DNA of 64,000 nt from Hygrophila difformis (GCA_030278955.1 JAOANR010000003.1:29093227-29157226); one strand, 5' to 3'. Positions 45,817-58,403 are shown, counted from the stretch's first letter. Made by a program: numbers and translations. The notes: generated by a model not told the origin, from the letters alone.

Positions 45817-46194
45817 ATGGCCGAACCCAACGCGAACATGACTAATCTGATGATGAAACTGACCAACGCATACCTCGAATCCCAACAGCATGTCAATCAC
45901 TTCAAGGCTCGAGTGGGGCACCTAGAGAATAACGTGGACTATTTGAGACATCTTAGGGAAGCTGACCATCAGGAAATAACCCAACTCAAGGCCCAAGTCG
46001 CCAAACTCCAAACCCAAGTGGTCACACTCCAAAACAAGGACAACGAACGGATGATGCAATTAGGACACTTAGCAGCTGAGCTGCTAGGCCTAGAGGCTGA
46101 CATATTTCCTCCGAGCCCGAGCCCAGTGGGGACACCCATTGCCATTGACGTATCCAGCGACGAGGACGATCCCATCGAGGATGTACCTGCCTAG
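45817..46194 (+). CDS. coiled-coil leader ORF of the chromovirus
   Basis: 125 codons from ATG, beginning MAEPNANMTNLMMKLTNAYL. Residues about 20-85 form a long heptad pattern (HLREADHQEITQLKAQVAKL, QTQVVTLQNKD), followed by a Pro/Ser/Asp-rich acidic tail (SSDEDDPIEDVPA). It lies between the LTR and gag, where additional ORFs occur in some plant gypsy elements. The D element has a homologue at 61874-62239 (minus) and a truncated one at 13265-13329, so it is a shared family trait and probably translated. The function is unknown to me; oligomerisation is a guess from the coiled coil. Confidence 0.65.
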   Translation: MAEPNANMTNLMMKLTNAYLESQQHVNHFKARVGHLENNVDYLRHLREADHQEITQLKAQVAKLQTQVVTLQNKDNERMMQLGHLAAELLGLEADIFPPSPSPVGTPIAIDVSSDEDDPIEDVPA

Positions 46195-46863
46195 TCACCC
46201 TATACTTAGGAGCCCATACTGATGCACTACTATCTATATTCTTTTTTTTCAAACTAGTACCAGCACTACTATTTCATTCCTGTTACGAATGCTTGTAATC
46301 AGCTGAACAATTTTCTCTTGAGTAATAAATCTACAAGCATTTATTTTATACAATTATATTTAAGGTATTCCTTACATTTTAATTAAATTATTTCTCTTCG
46401 AATACCTTGCTAAAACCCGATCAAACAAACGAACAAGTTAATAATAATCAATGACCTATAGATAACAACTAAACAAAAATACAAGTAGTAAATATATATA
46501 AATATACATTATATGGAGATAATTATCGAACAAGGGTATCTCCAACCCTAAACCCTAAACCCTAAACCTTAAACCCTAAACCCTAAACCCTGAACCCTAG
46601 GGTCTAAAAAAAAACCTGAACAGGTTACTGTTCACGAAAAAAAAAAAAAAAAAAAAACAAAACAAAACAAAACAAAAACAAAGCAGTAAGTAGAACCAAC
46701 CCCGAATAACAACAAACAATACGCTAAACCCCAACAACCTATACTAACAGGTTCCAACAGACTGATACCTGTTAATATCGTCATTTATTTAGTCAAATTA
46801 TTTCCTAAGCATTACATAATACTTCCACAAAAAGAATCTAAACTCTCTTGTTCTTGCAACAGC
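46195..46863 (+). other. spacer between leader ORF and gag with telomere-like repeats
   Basis: Non-coding. Holds about eight CCCTAAA-type units at 46544-46600 with some variants (CCTTAAA, CCCTGAA), and an A-rich tract (46639-46680). The D element shows a decayed counterpart at about 61440-61640. Confidence 0.75.
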
Positions 46864-47996
46864 ATGGCACCGAGAGGAAGACCACGCGCTCAGCCCACTA
46901 CTCCAAACACCAACGAAACCCCTATGCAACCAGAAATGCCTATACCCGGCGAAGGGGTACACGCTCAAGAGGAGCCGGCAAACCCCATGCCAAACAACAT
47001 GGACGCGCGCCTACGCACTCTAGAAGAGGTTCTCATCGCGATAGGGAACGCGCATGTGAACCAAGGCCAGGCCGCTGCGGTACCTCCACCCGAGGCCCGC
47101 ATTAACTACCTAGCTATGGTGAACTCGTATCGTCCGCCGAACTACGCCGGAGAAGAGGACCCGGCTAAACTTGAAGAATGGATCCGAACTTTCGACAAGC
47201 TACTAAACGCAGTGAAGTGCCCAATTGGCGAGAAGGTGCCTGTGGCATCGTACTATCTCGGAGGGGAGGCGGATGACTGGTGGCGTGCCATGCTAGATAA
47301 GTTAGCCGAGGACGAAGAACCCTATTCTTGGGAAGAATTCATGGGTCTGATCAGGGATCGCTTTTATCCCATGAGCACAAAGTCAGCCATGTACGAGGAG
47401 TTCTTATCTCTGAAGCAAGGAGGGCAAACAGTCCAGGAATATTACACCCGTTTCAAGGAGTTGGTGCGTTTCGCACCGAGACTCGTGCCGACAGATGTGG
47501 AGAAGGCACAGAAATTTGAAATGGGGCTAAACTTGACTATACAAGAGGTGATCACTGGCGTCCCATACCCAGACCTGCAATCGGTATATGATCGTGCGGT
47601 AGCTGTTGCAAGGGTGCAACAGCTAAAAAGGAAAGTGAGCGGAGAACCCAGTCGAGGATCTCAGGGACAGGATAAGAGGAGCAGAGACAACCGTTCCGGT
47701 AACAATGCTGTAGGGAACAACTTTCGGGGAGATCTGAACAGACCCCCTCAAAACAACAACAGAGGATATGACGATAGAACCCTTTTCCGGGGTAACCCGT
47801 ACCACCTTGCCCGAGATGCGGCAGGCCTCATTTGGCCAGAGGGTGCCCCCAACAGGGCGCCTGCTACAGGTGTGGTTGCAACGGCCACATGGCGAATGAG
47901 TGCCGCACTCGACTGGAAAACATCACCAAGAGAGAGGACTTAGGCACGGGGCCAACTCAGCCTCGCAACCAGGATGGACGGAATGGAAACAACTAG
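46864..47996 (+). pseudogene. gag of C, frameshifted before the zinc knuckle
   Basis: Opens with MAPRGRPRAQPTT; the retrotransposon Gag domain covers about residues 80-215 (RPPNYAGEEDPAKLEEWIRT; W/Y-rich DDWWRAMLDKL; YYTRFKELVRF). The Gln/Asn/Arg-rich linker follows. The knuckle CYRCGCNGHMANEC (C-x2-C-x4-H-x4-C, about 47862-47903) is only readable in another frame, so an indel occurred near 47790. That frame then meets TAG at 47994-47996. Both lesions separate Gag from the protease. The start codon is the first ATG after the spacer and fits the family. Confidence 0.85.
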
Positions 47997-48640
47997 GGGT
48001 ATAGACCCCCTCAGAACCAGAATCTCAATCAGAATCAACGTCCCCCACAGAATCCAAATCAGCAACAGAATCGGAACCCGAACCGGGATCAGCAAGGCAA
48101 CCCGGGACGTCCAATGGGGCGATTGAATGTCATCAATGAGGCAGATGTGCCTATGCAAGGGGACGTAATGGGAGGTACGTTCCATGTCTTAAGTACACCC
48201 CTTAGAGTTCTGTTTGACTCAGGAGCTAGTTGTTCGATAATATCATCTAAAGTCTTACCTGAACTAGATCTACCTAAGTGCGAAGTGATTAACTTAGGGA
48301 TTCAACTTCCATCGGGAGAGGTAGTATCATGCTCTAAGCGATATAACGGAATTCCGATAGTTATAAAGAACGTAGAGTTTTTCGCGAACTTAGTAGAATT
48401 CGAACTACAGGATTTTGACGTCATACTAGGAATGGATTGGCTAACCCAATATAAAGCCGTGATCGATTGCCAAAAACAAAAGATCACGTTGTCAAAGAGT
48501 CGGGGAAGGAGGGTCATCTTTTACTCCCAACCCCCTAAGAAGTCTACCAAGATAGTTAACGCCATGAAGCTATGTAGCTTAATGCTAAGGGTTACGCGTT
48601 ATATGCTTGCTACATTCATAACCTTGAGGCCGAAGAGGTC
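47997..48640 (+). pseudogene. aspartic protease of C
   Basis: After the stop at 47994, the same frame continues through a Gln/Asn-rich linker to the protease: LFDSGASCSIISSKVL (about 48210-48257) with the catalytic DSGAS, and VILGMDWLTQY (about 48420-48452). The frame leaves the RT frame near 48590, an indel just before [13 protein letters not shown]. It would process Gag-Pol; now it is isolated. Confidence 0.82.
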
Positions 48641-49110
48641 AAGGTGGATAACATTCCGGTGGTGCGAGAATACCCGGATGTATTCCCGGAAGACGTTCCC
48701 GGCATGCCGCCTGAGAGAGATCTGGAATTCACTATAGATCTTATTCTGGGAACAGAGCCTGTTTCAAAGGCTCCTTACCGTATGCCGCCGCTGGAAATGA
48801 AGGAACTAAAAGAACAACTCGAGGAGTTGCTAGAGAAGGGCTACATAAGACCGAGCACGTCCCCATGGGGAGCCCCGGTCTTATTCGTGAAGAAGAAAGA
48901 TGGAGGTCTACGACTATGCATCGATTATAGAGGACTTAACCAAGTCACGGTCAAGAACAAGTACCCGTTGCCAAGAATCGAGGATTTGTTCGACCAACTG
49001 AAGGGAGCCTCAGTATTTTCAAAGATCGACCTACGATCCGGATATCACCAGTTAAGGATCGCCGAAAAGGATATCCCAAAGAACGACATTCAGAACTCGC
49101 TACGGGCATT
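48641..49110 (+). pseudogene. reverse transcriptase of C, N-terminal part
   Basis: Starts within [20 protein letters not shown], then [39 protein letters not shown] and [19 protein letters not shown]: fingers and first catalytic Asp of a gypsy RT. Near 49080-49115 the frame shifts again, just before the FGLTNAPA motif, so the domain is split. Confidence 0.85.
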
Positions 49111-51581
49111 ACGAATTCACGGTGCTATCATTCGGGCTGACGAACGCCCCAGCGATGTTCATGAATCTCATGAACAACGTGTTTCGGGAATTATTAGATC
49201 AATGCATAGTGGTGTTCATAGATGACATCCTGATCTACTCGAAAAGCGAAGAAGAGCATTCCGAACACTTACACAAAGTGTTAGGGATTTTACGAGCAAA
49301 TCAGCTGTATGGCAAACTGTCCAAATGCGACTTCTGGCTAAGAGAAGTGGCATTTCTGGGACATATTGTATCCGCCAACGGAGTGGCAGTAGACCCAGCA
49401 AAGATTTCGGCAGTGACCGAATGGGTGCCACCGAAGAATCCAACCGAGATAAGAAGTTTTCTCGGATTGGCAGGGTACTACCGAAGGTTTGTAAAGGATT
49501 TCTCAAGGATCGCTCGCCCATTGACGCAGCTGTTAAAGAAAGGGGTGAAATATGACTGGACCATCGAGTGTGATTCCGCATTCCAAGAATTGAAGAAACG
49601 GCTTACTACAGCGCCGGTGTTGGCATTACCATCGGAGGATGGGGACTTCGAGGTGTACAGCGACGCCTCGAAGGAAGGATTGGGATGCGTGCTAATGCAA
49701 GATCAAAGGGTTATAGCATACGCATCACGTCAACTAAAGCCACACGAAGAGAACTACCCGACGCACGACTGGGAGCTAGCCGCAGTCGTGTTCGCTCTAA
49801 AGATATGGAGGCATTACTTCTATGGGCGAAAGTGTCGGATGTTCACCGACCATAAGAGCCTCAAGTATATATTCACGCAAAAAGAGCTGAATTTGAGGCA
49901 AAGAAGATGGTTGGAACTGATTAAGGATTACGACCTGGAAATCGCGTACCACGAAGGAAAGGCCAACGTCGTGGCCGATGCCTTGAGTCGAAAGACTCAA
50001 CACGTGGTGAACTCACTTGTGGTACCGGCCGAGTTGTACAGAGACTTGGCAAAATTAAGTCTGGAGTTGGTACACTCTGGCGAAGTAAGTGAGGTCGTCA
50101 ACACGATGGTAGTAGGATCTACCATACTTGATGAGATACGACTAGCACAACAGGGTGATGAAAAGTTGGAGGAAATTAGGAAGAGCATTGCTGAAGGAAA
50201 GGCAATGGATTTTAAAATCCATGAGGACGGAAGCATCCGCTTCAAGGGAAGGTGGTGCATACCACGAAAATGCGAGGACCTGAAGCAAAGAGTAATGGAG
50301 GAAGGCCATAATACCCCATATTCGGTCCACCCCGGAGGCGAGAAGCTATACAAGGACATAAAGAAGAACTATTGGTGGCCGAACATGAAGAGAGAAATAG
50401 CCGAGTTTGTGGCGAGATGCCTTACCTGCCAGAAGGTCAAGGCCGTACGGCAGAAACCCTTAGGATTAATGCAGCCATTGGAAATCCCAAGTTGGAAATG
50501 GGATAGCATTTCAATGGACTTCGTTTCGGGGTTACCACGTTCACCGAAGGGGATGAATAAAATCTGGGTGATCGTGGATAGGTTGACAAAAGCTGCCATA
50601 TTTATCCCAATAAAGGATACCTGGTCCATGGACCAGTTGGCAAGAGCATATGTCGACAACGTGGTACGACGACATGGAGTACCACACGACATCATCTCGG
50701 ACAGAGACAGTAGATTCGTCTCACATTTTTGGACAAAACTACAAGAAGCCCTCGGTACGAAGATAAAGATGAGTACCGCGTTCCATCCCATGACGGATGG
50801 ACAAACGGAAAGGACGATCCAAACTTTGGAAGACATGCTGAGGGCATGCGTACTAGAGTTTAAAGGAAGTTGGGAAAACCACTTACCCTTGATCGAATTT
50901 TCCTACAACAGCAGCTACCATGCTAGCATTGGCATGGCACCTTTCGAGGCACTGTATGGACGCAAATGCCGAAGCCCATTGAGCTGGGAAGAGGGCGAGA
51001 GGACTATGGTAATTGGACCGCAACTTGTTGAGGACATGGCTCAACAAGTCAAAATAATCCAAGGAAAGATGAGAGCCGCGCAAGACCGGCAAAAGAGCTA
51101 TGCCGACGTGAGACGGCAAGATTTGGAATTCCAAATAGGCGATAAGGTCATGTTAAAGGTATCACCGATGAAGGGTGTGATGCGCTTTGGCAAGCGGGGA
51201 AAATTAAGCCCACGCTACATAGGACCCTACGAGATCCTAGAAAGAGTGGGAAATCTTGCATACCGACTAGCATTACCGCCACAATTCGCTCGTGTCCACG
51301 ACGTGTTCCACGTCTCGCAACTGAAGAAATACGTCCATGATCCGACCCACGTACTCCAACCGGAGGAAATTGAGCTGGACGATGACTTAAGCTACGAAGA
51401 AATTCCGGTGCGAATACTCGACAAGAAGGAGAGGGTAACAAGGAATAAGACCGTGAGGATGGTTAAGGTTCTTTGGTCTAACCACGAAGCCGAGACGGCA
51501 ACGTGGGAGCTGGAAGCAGACATGAAGGAGCGTTACCCAACCCTATTCCAAGACAGTGCAACAACAGTTATGGGGACATAA
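49111..51581 (+). pseudogene. C pol, distal part: RT end, RNase H, integrase, chromodomain
   Basis: About 820 codons without a stop. In order: FGLTNAPA and FIDDILIYS (RT palm, about residues 4-41), RNase H with [10 protein letters not shown] (about 177), the integrase zinc finger ([11 protein letters not shown] to CLTCQ, about 395-435, complete), the DD35E core (SMDFVSG about 463, SDRD about 526, GQTERT about 560), GPY/F (RYIGPYEIL) and the chromodomain ([18 protein letters not shown] to ERYPTLFQ, about 760-805). The RNase H, integrase and chromodomain are undamaged as far as I can see. No start codon of its own is plausible. Confidence 0.9.
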
Positions 51582-51591
51582 CTGTAATCTT

Positions 51592-51604
51592 AAGAGGGGG
51601 AGGA
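51592..51604 (+). other. polypurine tract of C
   Basis: AAGAGGGGGAGGA directly before the 3' LTR start TGTGACAACC. Confidence 0.88.
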
Positions 51605-54355
51605 TGTGACAACCCGAGTAATTCTACGATATTTTGTACGAATACTTTGTACCCCAAATAAACAAATTCAAATTGTTTTGAACTACGTAATGGCTTGATC
51701 CCTTCACGGGGTACGTAGGCAACTCGGAAAATTCAATTCTGGGTTCAGTCAAATAATAACAAACAACGACACACAATAATACAATCGCTTAATCAAACAA
51801 TTCCCGAACTCGCGAGAGGATGAAGTACAACTTCGAGGACGAAGTTGGTTCTTAAGGGGGGTAGACTGTAATACCCGTAAATTTTAGAATATAAAAATAG
51901 GAATTAATCCAATAGGAGAGAAGGTTTCGTTTCCGAGAACCCGTAGACGCGGAAATGCACGGAAGTCAAAGGACGACGAATTAGAACCCGACGGACCAAA
52001 ACCGATGGTCTTAGGATTTCAAGCATGAAACCGAACGGAGACGGAATAAATTTATGATGAGAAGCATAATCCGGAAATGACCCGGAAAAATTGAGCGCGA
52101 AAACGGGGAAGGATAGAAGTCCGAAAGAGAGGAGAAAAAGACCCGACGGATCGGATCGCACGGACCCGCCCGGACCGCAGTCCAGGCGAGTCTCGCGCAC
52201 TGGCCGGGCGGGGTTTGGCTAAAAGGCGCGCCAACACCGCGTGGCCCTACAGGTTTTGGCAACTTGCGCGTTTTCGGCGATTTCTTACCATATTTCGACC
52301 TCCCGACTTTGGAAAGCAGATTTTGGCCGAAGGGGGAAGCATTTAGGCGACCTAGGGCAGCCTCTCCACCATTTTCATCAGTCACCATTCACTCTCAAAC
52401 TCTCTCAACTCTCTCCAAAGCCAAAACACTTTCCGGCGACTTCCCGACGACTTTCCGATCACTTCCCGGCGACGAAAACCGACGGAGGAGGCGTTGAATA
52501 CAAGATTCCTAGTGTTCTAATATGTGGTAAGTCGTTCACAGATTTCTATTTAAGTTTTTGAACCCGAAAACTTGATCTAACATTGGATTTCTTCGTCCGA
52601 TTCGAAATCGTGGCCAAAGTCGGAAGCTTGACGTTGAGGAGATCCGTTCGTAGGATTTTGGATGAGCCAGCGACCTTAGGACGACCCAAAACTCTCTATC
52701 ACTGTAAGTTGAGCCTTTCATATCAATACGGGTGATTTCGGGGCGTCCGGTTTAGGCGTAATGTAACGAAACGTAAAAATCGAAATTAAAAACCCCAACT
52801 TGCGCAGTTTCAGTTTTCGGCCTAAAACTCATATTTCGAGGATTCAATCCGAGAAACTCAAAACTAGACTTTTAATCCTAACACATAAATCTAGGTTGTG
52901 TAAAAATTTCAGACATTTTCGTTAACGTTTGCTATTTTAAATCGCATCGAAAAGAAACTGTTTTGACAAAACGTGTTGAAATCTGCCTATGAACATGTTT
53001 GAACTTAGTGAATTTATTTCTATATTTTCTAATCCGATTTGATCTTTACAATCTAAATGAAAGTTGTAGATAATCATGTCTAGTATGTGCATATTAAATT
53101 TCAGAATTTTTGGAGTCCATTTGATATGTTAAAAAGTCAGAATTTTGAACTGTGTCAAACCTGAGTTCGGACAGATTTCTGATTGCATAGAAAAATCGAT
53201 TTTTGACATGTTTCCTCAACTTATTTTGAAAACGTTAAAACACAAAAGTTGTTCGTTAGGGTGTTTTGCATAAACTGTGAAGGTTTCAGATTTTTCGGAC
53301 TTAAATCGAATTTTTAAATCGAAAAGGGGCAAACTGTGACGCCAAGATACTTTTGAATCGAATGATTTTGAAATGTCGAAATGAACGATCAAAGATTTGA
53401 AATACGATACATCTACACTTTTGAAAAACCCCGATACATTAAATCTAAACGATACATGAGATACTTGGTGGAGGGTGAGTGCTCTGCAGGGTGCCCCTCT
53501 AGCCTCTCTTCGGGCCTATAATGGACGAGAGAATTTGATGAGATATTACGCCAATCGGCGGGAGATACATGGCCTACTCTCTCGGGTTGTCCGTATGGAT
53601 TTCTCGAGGCTCCGGAGTGTTACTGGGTATGGCAGATACGGCTGCGGCCGCCGGATCACCGGCTATACAAGATACTTACGACACGGCTGCGGCCGCCGGA
53701 TCACCGGCTATACAAAACATTGAGAAATGGTTACGTAACGGGGGAAATAAAAGAATTAATGTTTTTAAGTATTTATTATTTTTGCATGTCTTTAAATTAT
53801 GCATTTAAATTATGCCTTTAAATTTCATATCATGTCTAAATTGTTATTGTGGATTAGATGCATGTTTAAGTACACAATTAAAATTATTATTTCCTTTAAA
53901 TTTTGTGAATGCATGTTAGGAGTGAAATTTTAAATTATCTAATTAAATCCCTTTATTGCTATGTTAGGATCGACTTACTCAGTATTTTATATACTGATAA
54001 AATTGTTGTTTTCTCTTTTCTTTCAGAGTACGGAGATAATGCATAGCATGTGCATTGGGGGATGGATTTATTAAACATTGTTTATTTGCTTTTTACGATA
54101 CTTGCATAACGTGCATGTAAATCCCGAGTTTTGGCCATGTCGGCCCATGTTACATTTTTTTTCCGCTGCGATATATTATTACTACTATATGTGTGGATGA
54201 TACTTATTATTTTTACATAGATTCCGGACTTGTTTTTAAATCTTTTGCAATGCCTATAGCCTTGCATCTCTTTGGCAAGCTCGGAGAATCCGTGTCTTGC
54301 TAGAGAGATGTGGCGGTGACATCCCGGCCTGGGTTATCAAATCCGGGGTGTTACA
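51605..54355 (+). repeat. 3' LTR of C (2,751 bp)
   Basis: TGTGACAACC to GGGGTGTTACA, complete, followed by GGAAG. No clear TATA box was found, unlike the LTR of C'. The final 167 bp are the part missing from the 5' LTR. Confidence 0.92.
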
Positions 54356-54360
54356 GGAAG

Positions 54361-54847
54361 CTTGGGACTATCAAATTTCTTGAACCTAATTATCAAATCA
54401 CCTGTAATTAGGTAAAATTAAAAGTAATTAGTGGACCATTCATTTCTTAATTATAGCTCAAAACAGAAATAGAAATAAACACACATAAAAATTAAAAATA
54501 TATACATCAAAATATAAAATAATATAAATATAATATTTATTTCACTTGATCATTTGGTTTGTGTTCCATTTAATGAACCCGTGTTCCACCAAATAGACAA
54601 TACCGAACCAAAATTAATCAAGTGTAGGATTTTTAATATTTTTATCATGTTTTTTGATTTTTGAACACAAATTAATAAAAATAACAATATTTTTGTGTTT
54701 TTCAATACCCGCTTATTATTTATACAAACTTGCATAAATCTGCTAAATTCAACTGCTTTCTTATTTAAATAAGAACGGAATGTGATCAAATGTCCGTATT
54801 AGACACAGAAATAGATTGAAAATAATGGTCAATTTTGGCCATTATCA
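54361..54847 (-). repeat. B LTR, right copy, second part
   Basis: Continues the B LTR after C and its TSD (GGAAG, 54356-54360), matching about 33990-34478, and ends TTATCA before the TSD ATCAC of B. Confidence 0.9.
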
Positions 54848-54852
54848 ATCAC

Positions 54853-56249
54853 ATTCTCGAAATTCTTCATCAACAGGTCCATTTAGTTTATTCAATGCAC
54901 AAACAATTTATTTAGTACATTATCCATGGTTGAATTATCATGAAGAATGAGGGTATATTTTGCTATAGTTGTTGGCATTTTGCTGTAAATTTTGCTCTAG
55001 AACTTATGATGTTTTGCTTTTGGTGAATTCTGAAATTTATTATCTATCAAATCTGTCCATACTTATTAAAGTTGTTGGAAATTGCTGTTAAATGTTATAA
55101 TTTGAGTTATGGATGATGTTTTATGATTCTGATTACTTTGGAATTCCCATATGCACTAACAATAATATTTTCTTGAGTAATTGTTATATATACATATTAG
55201 AAGCAGGATATGCCAACAAAGGAGCAAGATGACAGCCGTGATGGTGAAGTGAAATTCAAAGCCCCAAACATTCCAGGTGTGATCTTTTCATGTTTTATGT
55301 TTACTAAATTGCATGGGAATAAATGGGTAAGAGCTTAGTTATGTTTTTAATATTTCCCTATGCTTTAGAATAAATATGGTAAATGCTTTAGGTTGGATAT
55401 ATTGAATATGTTAGATTAAATTGTGTTTTCACAGTGTGCTATTATTTGAATTACCACATCACAGCCAATCTTAAGAGAAATCTGAATAAGTCTAACTGTT
55501 CTGCTTAGATCCGATTTTACAACTTAATGAGCATTATGATTCTTAGTTTAAAGTCCTAGACTTTGTTAAATTGTCATGCTAGTTGTTCAAACTTTGGTGA
55601 CAATTCTATTTACTTTGCAGAAAGCTTTTTGATTAATTAGACTTATTTACTTGTCCTGTGGAGAGTTATCATTATTTTTATATGAATATGCTCGTTCCAT
55701 GTCTCCTTAAATGCTTAGTTACAAATAAAGTAAGAGTGAAACCCCTATTTAAAAAAAAAGATTAAATCTTGCAAAAAGAAAAGAAAAGGAAAAATTAGAA
55801 AATGCAAGATCAAAAAAAAAAAAAGAGAAAATGTTGAATAAAGGGGTATTAAACAGAATAATTATAAACTCTTGGCTATATGACTGGCACGTATTCTTAG
55901 ACATGAGTAGCTTTTGGAATTCAACCGTCTACAACTCAGCCAAAGTGTCTTGAATAATTGTGAAACCGAGTCATTAATTGAGCATATTTGAAGACAGGAA
56001 TAGAAAAGCATATTTACATTATTCACTCTCCCATTTTGAGTTGCTATGTGTGATTAATCTGCTTTTTGTACTATAAGTGCTTTGGATATCTGGTTTTGAC
56101 AGCTAATGCATGACAATTTACCTTGTTCTAGCACATTAAACTTTTGAATCTATTTAGCTCATTGCGTTGTTGAAATCTATGATTTGGCATAACTGTAATG
56201 ACTTCATCTTTATTATCTTGATTGGCATGTTGATGTGTTAATTGACTTC
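54853..56249 (+). other. A internal region, 3' part, non-coding
   Basis: AT-rich, with an A-rich tract (55740-55840) matching the T-rich tract of E in reverse. 55905-55965 is shared with E. Around 55203-55277 an exon-like stretch is open in one frame (translating as QDMPTKEQDDSRDGE and onward) and bounded by AG and GT. I do not recognise it. Confidence 0.5.
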
Positions 56250-56288
56250 ATTGCTCAAGGGACGAGCAATATTTAAGTGTGAGGATGT
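56250..56288 (+). other. polypurine motif of A with hairpin
   Basis: Hairpin ATTGCTC / GAGCAAT with loop AAGGGAC (56250-56270), then TTAAGTGTGAGGATGT up to the LTR start at 56289. Functional position: adjacent to the 3' LTR. Confidence 0.8.
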
Positions 56289-58403
56289 TGATGCACCCTG
56301 TGAAACCACACTTATACAAGCTTGAATTGTACCACAATATGTCCAAAATGAGTGCATTTTACCTTAATTCATTTCACTTTTAGGTGTATTTCATGTGTTT
56401 TTATTTTTCAAGTCATCATGGTTAGATTTGGCTTATTGAGGTTAAATTTACCATGTTTTTATGTGTTTTTAATAAGACTTTGGCAAACCTAATGCATGAC
56501 AATGTTGTTTCAGGCATTTAAATGATGAAAAGCGATGTTCGGCAGCTTTATTTTGGAAAATAAGGAATATTTAATGTGATATGTGCCAAGATTCAGACTT
56601 AGAAAAAATTCAGTTGAAACCTTCCCAGAATGCTCCGCACAGGCATGGCAGAGCTTAAACTGCCTTCCGAGCACCGCATCAGGCACCGTTTCAACACTTA
56701 GAAAAATTTCAGAGGTGAAAAGGCTTCAGAATGCTCCGCACCTTCTTGGCGGCGCCTAAAACAGCCTCCAGGCACCACTTTTGGCACCGCAATCAGAAAA
56801 TTGGAAAAAAGCTTCAGAATGCTCCGCACCTTCTTGGCGGTGCATAAAACACCCTTCAGGCGCCACAAAATGCACCGCGGACAAAATTTTAGGAAATTGT
56901 CAGAATGCACCGCACCTTCTTGGCGGTGCATAAAACCCCTTCCAAGCGCCACTTTTTGCACCGCATCAGAATTTCTGGAAAATGTCAGGATGCGCCGCAG
57001 CTCCTTGGTGGCGCCGAAAACCTCTTCCGAGCGCCATTTTATGCGACACAGTCGCGGTTTGGAGGTTTTCTAACCTCCCGAACACGGTTTTAAAGCCCGT
57101 TTTTCACCATTCTTCATTATCCAGACTCATTTTATCATCAGAAACTCTCTGGAAACGCTCTGCAACTTTGAAGAAGAAGGCGATAACACCGAACCATGCT
57201 GGAGGAAGTGATCGGAATGTCTTTCTGACTGTGTTCTTCGCATTCTAGGTGTTGTTTTCCTTTTTCTCGCTTTGTAATGTTTAGGATTTGCTTTTAAACA
57301 TAATTTCCTACTGTTTCCATGTTTGTAAACGGATTTCTATGTTGTTCGTGTTAAAAGTATTCTAGAACGGGAGTTCAGAATCACTTTTGAAGTACAAATT
57401 TATGTTTTATGGAAGTATAATAAATGTCGATGTTTATCTGTGTAATCTGGATTAATTTGCAAGAACTGTTAGAATTTGAATTAGGATTATGTATTGGATG
57501 CCTGAAATTGATCGACAATTATGTTTTGGCAAAAATCTGAAATCTGCATTTTTAATCTGCTAAATCTGGACTGATCGATCATTCTGCATATTTTGTCTAC
57601 AATAATCTGATAAAAATTCTAATATGTTCACATTCTAAATTTAGTATTAAAATCCATTTTACCATGTTTTATCAATATTTTACCATAATTATTAGATTAT
57701 TTACACTATTCTGCATAATTAAATGTTAGAATCTAATCTGTATGATTTCTGCTTTGCTAAATCGGGAGATAAAAAGTGGAAATTAGATTTTAGTACCGGT
57801 CTTGGGAATAAATCATATTGAAATAGATTCTGGCATGTACACGTTTATTTGGGAAATGAAATGTGTCGTATGATCACAATAGGAAAATTTGTATGCTTGG
57901 GAAATACTCAAATTTATGCCTAGACTGATGATTGCGGAATGTTAGATAATTTAATTTGCTTCCATGAAGTCTGTTTTTACAAATTATGAAAATTAGGAAA
58001 TCGGCATATTTTTAATCTTTATAAAATCATTAATTCTGCTGAAATTGATCTTTTTAGACATTGGGAAATGCTAAATCATTATGCAATTTCACTTTTATAT
58101 AAAGATGGCATGTTTTAAATCATTACAAGCATATATCTTATCTTTATTTTTATTATTTTAGATTTTTAACTTGCTTTATTTTTAAATTTAATGCTATCAT
58201 TTTAATTTAATCACCATTAGAATTAATCAAACTCTTTTCAAAATATAATATATATTATTAATGAACTTAAAATGACTAAGTTTTCTCCAGAATGAATTAG
58301 TATTCTGAATTCCCTTTGGTTCGACCCGGTATTCACCGGTTTTTATTACTTGATGACAACCATCCGCTTGTGGTAAAATATGAGTAGTGAAAATCACTCA
58401 TCA
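56289..58403 (+). repeat. 3' LTR of element A
   Basis: TGATGCACCC to ACTCATCA, 2,115 bp, followed by GTAGT (58404-58408). The five-unit array is at 56626-57055. Non-coding. Confidence 0.92.

Larger units (their letters stand above)
42799..54355 (+). mobile_element. element C: near-complete Ty3/gypsy chromovirus (Tekay/Del-like)
   Basis: 5' LTR 42799-45384, leader ORF, gag, protease, RT/RNase H, integrase, chromodomain, polypurine tract and 3' LTR 51605-54355, 11,557 bp in all, with TSD GGAAG (42794-42798 and 54356-54360). The empty site survives in the left LTR of B. Over the shared 2.58 kb I count about 30 LTR differences. The element is disabled: the primer site and 3' end of the 5' LTR are deleted, gag is frameshifted before its zinc knuckle, a stop follows it, and RT is frameshifted twice. 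The lineage call rests on chromodomain, LTR length and pol sequence. Confidence 0.93.
28610..54847 (-). mobile_element. element B: LARD-like retrotransposon with 5.9-kb LTRs, split by C
   Basis: Two long direct copies (28610-34478, and 37362-42798 plus 54361-54847) are LTRs: both run TGAAAC...TTATCA on the plus strand. On the minus strand the primer site (37361 to 37344) follows the right copy and a purine motif precedes the left copy. The TSD is ATCAC (28605-28609 and 54848-54852). The LTRs are 5,869 and about 5,924 bp, differing by an extra 50 bp near 38881 and a longer G run near 42107. The interior is only 2,883 bp and has no coding domain. This fits a large retrotransposon derivative of the Athila/Tat group, given its tRNA-Asp-type primer. 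Confidence 0.92.
15524..58403 (+). mobile_element. element A: non-autonomous Athila/Tat-like LTR retrotransposon with nested insertions
   Basis: Two LTRs of exactly 2,115 bp (15524-17638 and 56289-58403), both TGATG...CATCA, are flanked by the 5-bp TSD GTAGT (15519-15523 and 58404-58408). A tRNA-Asp-type primer site follows the first LTR, and a purine motif precedes the second. I count roughly 35-40 differences between the LTRs (about 98% identical). After removing the foldback element with the virus (19560-27346) and B (28610-54847), about 4.6 kb of own internal sequence remains, with one short pol remnant and no intact domain. It is therefore a LARD-like element that must be mobilised in trans. 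It sits inside an LTR of D. Confidence 0.92.

Noticed and set aside
46544..46600. A chromosome end or healed telomere
   Set aside because: Only about eight units, inside an element with intact flanks on both sides and a counterpart in D.
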